Assembly (NCBI GenBank): GCA_002779235.1
Contig: PEXD01000042.1
Coordinates: 1 to 6,346, forward strand
Length of the DNA stretch: 6,346 nucleotides
Reading direction: 5' to 3'
Source: Candidatus Woesearchaeota archaeon CG07_land_8_20_14_0_80_44_23
GTDB taxonomy: Archaea; Nanobdellota; Nanobdellia; Woesearchaeales; 0-14-0-80-44-23
How positions within the stretch are numbered: the first letter of the stretch is position 1; each line of letters opens with the position of its first letter. A program made the position numbers and the translations under genes. Of the stretch, positions 1-5,527 are shown one piece after another. The notes beneath the pieces were generated by a model. That model searched no databases. It was not told where the DNA came from and saw nothing but the letters and a program-made list of their open reading frames with translations.

Positions 1-192
1 CTTCGCACACACCTACCGAACTTAACCTTCGATGCTGCGTGAAGGTGATCTCCTTCGCGCTTGAGACATAGCTTACCCAGGTGCAGATCGCATACGACGA
101 GGTATGTCCAGTCGCCGTATTAATCGCCGAACACCCAGCAGAGGCTGCCTTAGCCACATCCTTTTCAGGACACCCGAAAATTCCGTGCCAGC
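1..192 (-). ncRNA. Probable structured non-coding RNA, truncated at the left edge, identity unresolved
   Basis: A good archaeal TATA box on the minus strand (215-222) predicts transcription leftward from about 192, yet no convincing protein is encoded there. The RNA shows several short stems: a GAAA-tetraloop hairpin TCCT-GAAA-AGGA (170-159), GCAG-CCT-CTGC (148-138), GACATA pairing with TATGTC (108-103 with 70-65), and GAAGG-AGATCA-CCTTC (56-41). It is at least about 190 nt long and continues beyond position 1. A long, singly promoted, structured RNA suggests a housekeeping RNA. A 7S SRP RNA is the candidate I like best, because its diagnostic helix 8 would lie outside the window, but nothing visible proves it. 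The RNase P GAGGAAAGTCC core, the 16S start and the universal 5S loops were not found. The boundaries are inferred from the promoter and the window edge. Confidence 0.45.
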
Positions 193-214
193 AGAACCTC
201 TAAAAACGATGCAG

Positions 215-222
215 TATATAAA
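215..222 (-). promoter_or_regulatory. TATA box for the leftward RNA gene
   Basis: Minus strand reads AAAAAAGTTTATATACTG, a purine-rich BRE-like stretch followed by TTTATATA. It closely matches the other promoters in this window (AAGTTTTATATATGG near 1397 and AAGTTTTATATATTA near 4853). The expected start is about 25 bp downstream, near position 192. Confidence 0.6.
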
Positions 223-259
223 CTTTTTTGTCTCTATTACTGTTGAGCCCGGGAATAAA

Positions 260-267
260 TTTATAAA
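260..267 (+). promoter_or_regulatory. TATA box of trpS
   Basis: TTTATAAA preceded by the A-rich GGGAATAAA. Its centre lies about 26 bp before the ATG at 290, so the mRNA should begin at or within a few bases of the start codon. This leaderless arrangement explains why no Shine-Dalgarno site is present. Confidence 0.65.
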
Positions 268-289
268 CGGATTTGCATTATGATTTTTC

Positions 290-1372
290 ATGGCAAGCAT
301 AAACGCCTGGGATTCAGGCGCTATAAAGGACTATGAGCATGTTTTTGAGGAGTTTGGGCTCTCAAAATTTACTGAATATAATCTCACTGACAGTTATCTT
401 TTCAAAAGGAAGATAATAGTCGCCCACAGGGACTTCTCTAAAATAGCAGATGCAATAAGGCACAAGAAGAAATTCTTGCAGCTCACAGGGATTGCATCCT
501 CTGGAGAGATGCACCTCGGGCACAAGATTGACGTTGACTTCTACCTTCTGTTCAGGAAGCTCGGGGCGAAGAGCAGGTTTTCCATCTCAGACATAGACGG
601 CTATGTCAGCAGGCCTGATGCTAAAGTGCCCTCGATGGCAGCTGCAAAGGAGATTGCGGTAAGGAATGCTGCAGACGCAATTGCCCTGGGGGTTCCGCCT
701 TCTGAGATTTACGCCCAGTCCAACATGCCGAGGGAGTATTACCAATTGACTTATGAGGTGTCCAAGAAAATCACGAACAAGATGTTCGAGGCAATCTACG
801 GGCACACCGACTTAGGCAAGATATCTGCAGTGCTGCTGCAAATCGCTGACATCCTCCACGTGCAGATGCCCCACATGTTCGGCAAGGCGCCTACAATAAC
901 AGGCATAGGCATAGACCAGGATCCCCATGCGCGCCTTACAAGGGATGTCGCTAAAAGATTGGACTACGACTTTGAGATGCCCTCATTCTTCTACTTCAGG
1001 CACCTGTCAGGGCTGAAGGAGGGGAGCAAGATGAGCTCCTCTGAGCCGGACACTGCAATATTCCTTAAGGACACACCTGAAGAGGTCAAGAGGAAAATCT
1101 CAAGGGCATTCACAGGGGGCAGGGAATCCATTGAGGAGCAGAGGAAGACAGGCGGCAATCCTGACGTGTGCAAGGTGTATGAAATTTTAAAGTTCCACAA
1201 TCCCAGCTACAAATTCGTTGACGGGACGTATGCAGAGTGCAGGGCAGGAAAGCTTTTGTGCGGCGAGTGCAAGAAGAACTGCATAGCATTCTTGAACGCA
1301 ATGCTGAAGAAGCACCAGGAGAAATACAGGAAGGCGCTTCCAGAAGCAAGGAAGATAGTTTACGGGAAGTGA
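290..1372 (+). CDS. trpS: Tryptophanyl-tRNA synthetase, archaeal/eukaryotic type
   Basis: Cytoplasmic class I aminoacyl-tRNA synthetase that activates tryptophan with ATP and charges tRNA-Trp. The 360-aa product has the class I signatures: a HIGH-like motif in SSGEMHLGH (near residues 70-78), the TrpRS-specific segment GIDQDPHARLTRDVAKRL in the middle of the Rossmann domain, and a KMSSS loop in GSKMSSSEPDTAIFL (near 248-262). The DQDP..R.TRDVA segment and the tail CRAGKLLCGECKKNC place it with archaeal and eukaryotic TrpRS rather than bacterial TrpRS, and separate it from the related TyrRS. Length is normal for archaeal forms. The ATG at 290 fits the TATA box at 260-267 as a leaderless start. 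The gene looks intact and is probably transcribed alone, with a T6 run directly after its stop. It diverges from the RNA gene on its left. Confidence 0.96.
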   Translation: MASINAWDSGAIKDYEHVFEEFGLSKFTEYNLTDSYLFKRKIIVAHRDFSKIADAIRHKKKFLQLTGIASSGEMHLGHKIDVDFYLLFRKLGAKSRFSISDIDGYVSRPDAKVPSMAAAKEIAVRNAADAIALGVPPSEIYAQSNMPREYYQLTYEVSKKITNKMFEAIYGHTDLGKISAVLLQIADILHVQMPHMFGKAPTITGIGIDQDPHARLTRDVAKRLDYDFEMPSFFYFRHLSGLKEGSKMSSSEPDTAIFLKDTPEEVKRKISRAFTGGRESIEEQRKTGGNPDVCKVYEILKFHNPSYKFVDGTYAECRAGKLLCGECKKNCIAFLNAMLKKHQEKYRKALPEARKIVYGK

Positions 1373-1375
1373 AGA

Positions 1376-1381
1376 TTTTTT
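1376..1381 (+). terminator. Oligo-T terminator after trpS
   Basis: Six consecutive T residues begin three bases after the trpS stop codon. Archaeal RNA polymerase commonly terminates at T-rich stretches of the non-template strand without a stem-loop. The run is short, so read-through into the next genes is possible. Confidence 0.4.
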
Positions 1382-1398
1382 CTGAACGCCATAAAAAG

Positions 1399-1407
1399 TT
1401 TTATATA
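1399..1407 (+). promoter_or_regulatory. TATA box for the leader ORF / acyl-ligase operon
   Basis: AAAAAGTTTTATATATGG is a strong archaeal BRE/TATA match. Its centre (about 1403) lies 26 bp before the ATG at 1429, which predicts a leaderless transcript opening with that short ORF. No clear TATA box appears in the 26 bp between the 156-aa gene and the ligase, so this is the likely main promoter of the whole block down to 4767. Confidence 0.65.
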
Positions 1408-1428
1408 TGGAATTACTTTTGTTACTTT

Positions 1429-1482
1429 ATGATAATAAATATCTTCACAGGAGCAGCGGGGAAGACAGTTTTTGAGAAATGA
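1429..1482 (+). CDS. 17-codon leader ORF coupled to the next gene
   Basis: The ATG at 1429 sits where a transcript from the 1399-1407 TATA box should start. The ORF encodes MIINIFTGAAGKTVFEK and stops at 1480-1482, giving an ATGA overlap with the start codon of the 156-aa gene at 1479. The placement suggests a leader peptide whose translation delivers ribosomes to the downstream start (translational coupling), since the downstream gene has no well-placed Shine-Dalgarno site. The peptide has no recognisable function, and its GAAGKT is too short for a Walker A motif. An alternative is that it is the shifted N-terminus of the next protein, broken by an indel. I cannot decide between these from one sequence. 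Confidence 0.4.
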   Translation: MIINIFTGAAGKTVFEK

Positions 1483-1949
1483 TACTCATGGAAAAAGGAT
1501 ATGCAGAACTGATTTTGTACTCGGGTCGAGTCTGCAACACTCTTTTAGGCGTGGGTGAGGGAAGGTTTGATCCAGGAAAGACAGATGACTGGAGCAAAAA
1601 AAGATATGCTGACTCGTTTATGCATGTAAGGAGTCAAATAGACCATGCAGCAAGGGGAGAGTGGAGCTCATTACGCTATGCTTATCCCAGCCTTCTTGAA
1701 AATGAAGCTGAATGCAGAAAACTGATTGAATATCTCAGCAAGAATGTTCCCAATTCTCAAGAGGTCATAGAATTGATTGATGCCGGTCACGGAGAGATAA
1801 GGTTCTATAGGAAAATGAGATTTGAAGGTGCAACAAAGGAAGATAAAAAGAATCTTATAGACATAATCAACAAATCTGGAATTGTGCAGGCGGAAAATCC
1901 TTACGGACTACACCCCGACTACTTTTGGGAACAAGTACTATGGTTTTAG
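1479..1949 (+). CDS. Hypothetical protein, 156 aa
   Basis: I do not recognise this family. The product is soluble-looking and mostly alpha-helical, with many charged residues, two mid-sequence Trp (in DDWSKKRYADSF and GEWSSLRYAYPSLL), and an aromatic C-terminus (PDYFWEQVLWF). No signal peptide, membrane segment, metal-binding cluster or catalytic signature is visible. The start may be the ATG at 1479, whose codon overlaps the preceding leader stop, or the ATG at 1488 (MEKGYAEL). Neither has a good Shine-Dalgarno sequence. The gene lies 26 bp upstream of the acyl ligase in the same direction with no visible terminator between, so it is probably cotranscribed. A role in the acyl-transfer pathway is a guess from position only. 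It is more AT-rich than trpS or the ligase. Confidence 0.7.
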   Translation: MILMEKGYAELILYSGRVCNTLLGVGEGRFDPGKTDDWSKKRYADSFMHVRSQIDHAARGEWSSLRYAYPSLLENEAECRKLIEYLSKNVPNSQEVIELIDAGHGEIRFYRKMRFEGATKEDKKNLIDIINKSGIVQAENPYGLHPDYFWEQVLWF

Positions 1950-1975
1950 CAGCAATTAATGTGTGCTGATGCAAA

Positions 1976-4009
1976 ATGAAAAATAACAGAGAGAGCGGGC
2001 TTGAGCAGATTATCGCTCCGGGAAAGATTCCCAGCAGGTTTCCTGTCCTGGATTATGAGATGGAGAGAAAATATGAGAAGCAGGCTTCCGAGACAAGCCC
2101 TGATTATTCTGAAAAATACAGCACAATCCCTGAGGTTATCAAGGCAACAGTCGCCAGGTTCGGCGAGAGGCCTGCGCTTGTCTACAAGAATAACGGCGAG
2201 AACAGCTTCATAACATACAGCCGGCTGGACAACAGCGCATCTGCCTTCGCACTTGCATTGATGGATAAGCTTTCTGTGAAAAAGGGCGACCACATAGCAA
2301 TGGTAATGGACAACAGCCCTGACTGGATGATAGCCAACCTCGGCATTCAGTATGCAGGGGCAGCTGACGTGCCCAGGGCAGCAGACACTCCAAATGAGAT
2401 TCTCGAAACAATAATACCTCATTCTGACTCAAGGATAGCGCTTGTGCAGGACCTCTCTACTCTTCAGAAGCTCCCTAACGCAGGCAGGAATCTTGATTAT
2501 ATTGTTGTGATGGACCATAATTTCAAGGGCGCAGCAGGCAACATCCTCTCATTTTCAGAACTCATGGAATACGGAATGCAGCATCTTCCTGAAAAAAAGG
2601 ATGAGGTGCTTGATAGGATTAAGGGCATAAAAGGCGATGACCTCGCCTCAATAATATACAGCTCAGGCACAACAGGCACTCCCAAGGGAGCGATGCTGAC
2701 CCAGGGCAATTACATGAACAACATTGAGCAGATACCCAAGGGCTTCAATGTGAATGAGAATGACAGGCTGCTTTCAGTGCTCCCTGTGTGGCACGCATAC
2801 GAGCGTCAGGTTGAATATGTGATGCTCGGGCTTGGCGCCTCGATATTCTACGGAAGCATAAAGACGCTGATGTATGACCTGAACAGGGCTGAGCACACAA
2901 TACTCGCGGTAATCCCAGACATACTTAACGTGCTCTACAAGGCGACGATGAAGAAGATAAGCACAGAGTCAAATCCCCTTGAGAGGATGCTCGCCCCACT
3001 GCTGATAGCAGGCGCAAAGAAGTATGACAGGGCAAGAAGGATTCTCAATAAAGAGGAGCCGGAATACAGGGAGGAGAGCGCTCCTGTTGAGAACATGCGC
3101 CTGATGATTGCAGCAGTCCATAAGGCCTTATATGCGCCGCTGCACTCGCTCGCCCAGAAGGAGATATACTCAAAGATACAGGAGAAGATAGGCGGGAAGC
3201 GTCTGAGGATAGTCACCAGCGGGGCAGGGCCCCTGCCCTCAAACATTGACGAGTTCTTCAGCGCAGGAAGGCCCACAATTCCCCAGATAAGCGAGGGCTA
3301 CGGAATGACAGAGACAATTGTGGTTGACTTTGCGAGGGACCACAAGCACAACAAGATATTCACAGTCGGAAAGGCGCTTTCAGGGATAGAGTTCAGGATA
3401 GTTGATGAGGACAACAAGGATGTCAGGGCTGGGGAGATAGGGCTGCTGAAGATAAGGGGCCCGAATGTGATGAAGGGTTACTACAAGGAGCCAGAGCTGA
3501 CTTCAAGAATGATTGATTCAGAAAGGTTTTTGTCAACAGGAGACCTTGTCAGGCGCACGATAGATGACTATGTCAGGATAATAGGCAGGAATGATGACAC
3601 AATCGTGCTGACTAACGGCGAGAAGGTGAATCCTGCGCTTATTGAGAACGAGCTTATAGCGAATCAGCTTATTGACTCAGCTGTTGTTATAGGCGACAGG
3701 AAGCCCTACCTGGCAGCCCACGTCTACCTTAACAGCGCAGAAGCCGAGAAGTTCGCAAAGCAGCACTCAATAAAGTATTTCTCGCTTGAGGAGCTTGAGA
3801 CCAACAAGAAGCTGGTTGGCTATGTCAGGGAGATTGTGTTCAGGACAACGGGCAACTCCAAGAAGTTCGCCAAGCACGATGTGGTGAAAAGGGTGGTGCT
3901 TCACGCACAGCAGATTCCTGAGGAGTTCCTCTCCCAAACGAGGAAGCTGAAAAGAAAGATGTTCAACACTTCTTATTCAGACCAGAATGAGGAGATTTAC
4001 AGAAGGTGA
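1976..4009 (+). CDS. AMP-forming fatty acyl ligase (long-chain acyl-CoA / acyl-ACP synthetase-like)
   Basis: ANL-superfamily adenylating enzyme. The family converts a carboxylic acid plus ATP to acyl-AMP, then transfers the acyl group to a phosphopantetheine thiol on CoA or a carrier protein. Visible motifs: A3 P-loop YSSGTTGTPKG (228-238), A4-region WHAYERQ (272-278), A5 GYGMTE (441-446), A7 STGDL (520-524), A8 hinge GRNDDTIVLTNGEKVNP (537-553), and A10 TRKLKR with probable catalytic Lys657. The WHxYER segment, the helical region before the LHSLAQKEIYSKIQEKIGG stretch and the 677-aa length resemble long-chain acyl-CoA synthetases and the cyanobacterial-type acyl-ACP synthetases. No membrane segment is seen. 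Two carrier-protein genes follow immediately, and its stop lies inside the Shine-Dalgarno site of the first, so the carriers are likely acceptors. The substrate chain is unknown. Upstream, a 6-codon ORF (1959-1979) also ends in an ATGA overlap with this start; the Shine-Dalgarno match is weak (GCTGATG). Confidence 0.9.
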   Translation: MKNNRESGLEQIIAPGKIPSRFPVLDYEMERKYEKQASETSPDYSEKYSTIPEVIKATVARFGERPALVYKNNGENSFITYSRLDNSASAFALALMDKLSVKKGDHIAMVMDNSPDWMIANLGIQYAGAADVPRAADTPNEILETIIPHSDSRIALVQDLSTLQKLPNAGRNLDYIVVMDHNFKGAAGNILSFSELMEYGMQHLPEKKDEVLDRIKGIKGDDLASIIYSSGTTGTPKGAMLTQGNYMNNIEQIPKGFNVNENDRLLSVLPVWHAYERQVEYVMLGLGASIFYGSIKTLMYDLNRAEHTILAVIPDILNVLYKATMKKISTESNPLERMLAPLLIAGAKKYDRARRILNKEEPEYREESAPVENMRLMIAAVHKALYAPLHSLAQKEIYSKIQEKIGGKRLRIVTSGAGPLPSNIDEFFSAGRPTIPQISEGYGMTETIVVDFARDHKHNKIFTVGKALSGIEFRIVDEDNKDVRAGEIGLLKIRGPNVMKGYYKEPELTSRMIDSERFLSTGDLVRRTIDDYVRIIGRNDDTIVLTNGEKVNPALIENELIANQLIDSAVVIGDRKPYLAAHVYLNSAEAEKFAKQHSIKYFSLEELETNKKLVGYVREIVFRTTGNSKKFAKHDVVKRVVLHAQQIPEEFLSQTRKLKRKMFNTSYSDQNEEIYRR

Positions 4010-4010
4010 G
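4005..4010 (+). promoter_or_regulatory. Shine-Dalgarno site deciding the start of the first carrier gene
   Basis: GGTGAG, complementary to the archaeal 16S tail, lies 4 nt before the ATG at 4015 and spans the ligase stop codon. This supports 4015 over the in-frame GTG at 4006, which lies inside the site itself. The resulting N-terminus MEYD matches that of the second carrier gene. Confidence 0.75.
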
Positions 4011-4014
4011 AAAT

Positions 4015-4464
4015 ATGGAATATGACAGCAAGAGATTAGAACTTTACAACATAGTCAAGGATTCAATAATCAGCGTGGCTGAATCCCAAGTTATAGGCGA
4101 GATAAGGCCTGACTCGGAATTCAGAAATTTGGGAATTGACTCGCTCATGAGCGTGGACCTCATGTTTGAAATAGAGGACAAAATCAGGGAAGCATACAAG
4201 ATAAAGGATTTCACCATTCCCGGAAAAGTATTGGAAAAAATGAACACAGTTGACAACGCTGTCCAGGCGCTCTACAATTCAATTTATGTATGGGAAAATG
4301 CGAATGAATTATTTGAAAATTATTCTGCTTTCTCAAACTGGCTGAGCATTCCGATTGACTCTCTGGACAAGAGAACGCCTATTGAAGTGATAATGGAAGG
4401 CGAATCAGGCAGGAAAAGAGTTTTGGAGATTCTTGCCAGGTTGGAATGGGGAATTCCCGAATGA
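4015..4464 (+). CDS. Acyl carrier protein fused to a C-terminal Xre/MbcA/ParS (DUF2384-like) domain
   Basis: The 149-aa product has two parts. Residues 1-92 form a carrier domain: a helical N-terminus, then LGIDSLMSVDLMFEIEDK (39-56), where Ser43 in the DSL motif should receive 4'-phosphopantetheine, then helices ending in TVDNAVQALYNSIY. Residues about 100-149 (FSNWLSIPIDSLDKRTPIEV, then GRKRVLEILARLEWGIPE) match the pattern of the toxin-binding domain of Xre/MbcA/ParS antitoxins: a W, a P, then RTPxE, a central G, and a closing RLExG. In antitoxins this domain holds RES-type toxins, but no RES gene is present here. The gene lies between the ligase and a second carrier and is probably translated in step with both. 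The likely role is to accept an acyl group from the ligase, with the extra domain serving for dimerisation or partner docking. Carrier assignment is firm; the second domain is by pattern recall. Confidence 0.82.
   Translation: MEYDSKRLELYNIVKDSIISVAESQVIGEIRPDSEFRNLGIDSLMSVDLMFEIEDKIREAYKIKDFTIPGKVLEKMNTVDNAVQALYNSIYVWENANELFENYSAFSNWLSIPIDSLDKRTPIEVIMEGESGRKRVLEILARLEWGIPE
4246..4277 (+). repeat. 32-bp near-identical copy shared by the two carrier genes (copy 1)
   Basis: This stretch in the first carrier gene, encoding TVDNAVQALYN, matches 4708-4739 in the second carrier gene at 31 of 32 bases; the one change gives Asn versus Asp. The genes are otherwise much more diverged, which points to tandem duplication with a locally conserved or gene-converted segment at the end of the carrier fold. 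Confidence 0.85.
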
Positions 4465-4468
4465 AAAA

Positions 4469-4475
4469 GGTGAGG
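4469..4475 (+). promoter_or_regulatory. Shine-Dalgarno site of the second carrier gene
   Basis: GGTGAGG ends 4 nt before the ATG at 4480, the same arrangement as in front of the first carrier gene. This fixes the start and marks it as an internal operon gene. Confidence 0.75.
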
Positions 4476-4479
4476 CAAA

Positions 4480-4767
4480 ATGGAATACGATGCAGACAGG
4501 ACAAAAATTTATGAGCTGGTGAAATCTGCGCTTTGCGATGTGGACAAATCGCTCCCTGCAGAGAGGATAAGCCCTGAGTCAAAATTAAGCGAGCTGGTTG
4601 ACTCCCTCTCGCTGTTTGAGCTTCCGCTTGAACTGGAAGACAAGGTGAAGCTTGCATACAGGAAAAACAGGTTTGTGATTACTGAGGAAGCAATCAAGGG
4701 CATAGTTACAGTTGACGACGCTGTCCAGGCGCTCTACAAGGAAATCTACGGCGGAAAAGAGGTTTAG
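4480..4767 (+). CDS. Stand-alone acyl carrier protein
   Basis: A 95-aa protein that is essentially one carrier domain. The conserved segment LVDSLSLFELPLELEDK (39-55) carries the DSL motif, with Ser42 as the expected phosphopantetheine site, and it ends in TVDDAVQALYKEIYGG, closely parallel to the first carrier protein. The usual LGxDSL is ELVDSL here, so the glycine before the Asp-Ser is replaced. Both proteins begin MEYD and have the same helix spacing, so they are paralogues, but this one lacks the C-terminal DUF2384-like domain. It is the last gene of the operon, 15 bp after the previous stop and before T-rich DNA. It should need a phosphopantetheinyl transferase encoded elsewhere. Two carriers could mean two steps or two acyl substrates, or one carrier storing and one presenting the acyl group. 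Confidence 0.85.
   Translation: MEYDADRTKIYELVKSALCDVDKSLPAERISPESKLSELVDSLSLFELPLELEDKVKLAYRKNRFVITEEAIKGIVTVDDAVQALYKEIYGGKEV
4708..4739 (+). repeat. 32-bp near-identical copy shared by the two carrier genes (copy 2)
   Basis: Partner of 4246-4277, with 31 of 32 bases identical, encoding TVDDAVQALYK in the second carrier protein. Confidence 0.85.
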
Positions 4768-4770
4768 AAA

Positions 4771-4788
4771 TTTTTATTCTTTTTTATT
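4771..4788 (+). terminator. T-rich terminator of the acyl ligase operon
   Basis: Directly after the last stop codon come a T5 run and a T6 run with further Ts (TTTTTATTCTTTTTTATT), with no stem-loop. This is the form of intrinsic archaeal terminators and fits the end of the operon; a new promoter follows at 4856. Confidence 0.6.
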
Positions 4789-4855
4789 CCCTATTCATTA
4801 AATTCCATAAAAGTTAGATGAAGGCTTCTCTTTTCTTTAATCCTGCTTCAGAAAG

Positions 4856-4864
4856 TTTTATATA
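4856..4864 (+). promoter_or_regulatory. TATA box of the HTH-nucleotidyltransferase gene
   Basis: GAAAGTTTTATATATTA nearly duplicates the promoter at 1399. Its centre is about 27 bp before the ATG at 4888, so the transcript is predicted to be leaderless. Confidence 0.7.
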
Positions 4865-4867
4865 TTA

Positions 4868-4887
4868 ATGTAACATTATTGTTACAT
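4868..4887 (+). promoter_or_regulatory. Palindromic operator between TATA box and start codon
   Basis: A perfect inverted repeat with 8-bp arms, ATGTAACA-TTAT-TGTTACAT, fills the space from just after the TATA box to the base before the ATG. A dimeric protein bound here would block the polymerase start site. The gene it controls encodes a winged-HTH protein, so autorepression is the simplest reading. Confidence 0.7.
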
Positions 4888-5445
4888 ATGAAACAAAAAA
4901 GTTACGAAATGGAGATTGTAAACTTCCTTCTCAAGGAAAGGGGGCATGTGCGGGCTATTGCAAAGCAGATAGGCACAAATCCTATGACTGTCCAGAGGAA
5001 ACTCAAGATTTTGATTGATGAGAATGCCGTTGACTATAAGATTGAAGGCAGGAACAAAGTGTATTTCTTGAAAAGAAGTGAAGAGGCAAGGATTTTCGGA
5101 TTTTTAGGGGAAACTTATAAATTGCTTGAATGCCTTGATAAGTATCCGAGGATTAGGGCTGCTGTTAAGGCAATCAGAAGCGACAGGAGAATCAAACTCG
5201 CGCTGCTTTTCGGCTCATACGCAAAAGGGCTTGCCTCAGACAAGAGCGACATAGACATCTACATTGAAGGGAAAGACCAAAAAATCAAAGATGAGCTTAT
5301 TGCGCTTGACTCAAAATTGAGCATAAAAACAGGAAAGTATGATCGGAAAAGCCCGCTGATAAGAGAGATAGAAAGAAATCATGTGATAATCAAAGGAGTA
5401 GAAGAGTACTATGAAAGAAGCGGATTTTTTGAGGAAGGTGTTTGA
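4888..5445 (+). CDS. HTH-domain MNT nucleotidyltransferase, antitoxin-like
   Basis: The 185-aa product combines an N-terminal winged helix-turn-helix (about 1-63; RAIAKQIGTNPMTVQRKLK is the recognition region) with a minimal nucleotidyltransferase domain. The latter has the exact GSx10DxD signature: GS at 109-110, then DID at 121-123. In MNT/HEPN (type VII) toxin-antitoxin pairs this enzyme adenylylates a tyrosine of the HEPN RNase and neutralises it. Here the HTH probably adds transcriptional autoregulation through the palindrome at 4868-4887. I chose the ATG at 4888 because it fits the TATA box as a leaderless start; a TTG at 4879 lies within the operator. The end overlaps the start of a HEPN-like ORF at 5411 by 35 bp, the usual coupling of these pairs, but that partner is broken. 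The protein itself appears complete. Confidence 0.85.
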   Translation: MKQKSYEMEIVNFLLKERGHVRAIAKQIGTNPMTVQRKLKILIDENAVDYKIEGRNKVYFLKRSEEARIFGFLGETYKLLECLDKYPRIRAAVKAIRSDRRIKLALLFGSYAKGLASDKSDIDIYIEGKDQKIKDELIALDSKLSIKTGKYDRKSPLIREIERNHVIIKGVEEYYERSGFFEEGV

Positions 5446-5527
5446 GCAGGGGAAAATTTCGCTTGTTGAGCCCATGCGCTTCAAAATAAGCAGATGTTCA
5501 CATATTTACAACGATTGTTCACATTAA
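5411..5527 (+). pseudogene. Remnant of a HEPN-type toxin gene
   Basis: This ORF starts inside the end of the MNT gene and encodes MKEADFLRKVFEQGKISLVEP, an opening I recall from archaeal HEPN proteins paired with MNT enzymes, where it continues into a long helical bundle with an Rx4-6H catalytic motif. Here, after about 21 codons, the sequence changes character (MRFKISRCSHIYNDCSH) and stops at 5525, so the HEPN bundle and its RNase residues are missing. No further HEPN sequence is seen before the PIN gene. The likely explanation is deletion or replacement with a junction near 5474. The alternative, a genuine 38-aa peptide, is less likely. Family identity rests on the N-terminus and on position. 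Confidence 0.6.
5495..5524 (+). repeat. Direct repeat TGTTCACAT, two copies 21 bp apart
   Basis: TGTTCACAT occurs at 5495-5503 and 5516-5524. A weaker third copy (CTCACATTA, 5542-5550) matches the second in TCACATTA. The 21-bp spacing is two helical turns, which would place the copies on one face of DNA. They lie just past the HEPN break and before the PIN promoter. They could be regulatory sites or recombination scars; no function can be shown. Confidence 0.5.

Noticed and set aside
1..192. Reading the left edge as 5S, 16S, 23S or RNase P RNA
   Set aside because: Short resemblances exist (for example GGTTAAG near 27-21 and GATCACC near 50-44), but universal segments such as the RNase P GAGGAAAGTCC core, the 16S start and the full 5S loop sequences are absent from the visible part.
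73..300. Minus-strand 75-codon frame
   Set aside because: It spans the minus-strand TATA box and the divergent promoter region and has no protein-like features; the region is better explained as promoters plus an RNA gene.
1237..1428. Plus-strand frame overlapping the end of trpS
   Set aside because: It is a shadow of trpS in another frame; only its last 17 codons, from 1429, have promoter support.
1429..1482. Walker A motif in the leader peptide
   Set aside because: GAAGKT lacks the GxxxxGKT spacing.
1946..2432. Minus-strand frames opposite the ligase start
   Set aside because: Cys-rich antisense translations of a clear ligase gene, with no promoter or family resemblance; likewise the other antisense frames at 2497, 2935, 4044, 4379 and 4509.
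4006..4014. GTG start for the first carrier protein
   Set aside because: The GTG is part of the Shine-Dalgarno site; the ATG at 4015 has ideal spacing and gives the same MEYD N-terminus as the paralogue.
4879..4887. TTG start for the HTH-nucleotidyltransferase
   Set aside because: It lies inside the operator palindrome, and the ATG at 4888 fits the TATA spacing.
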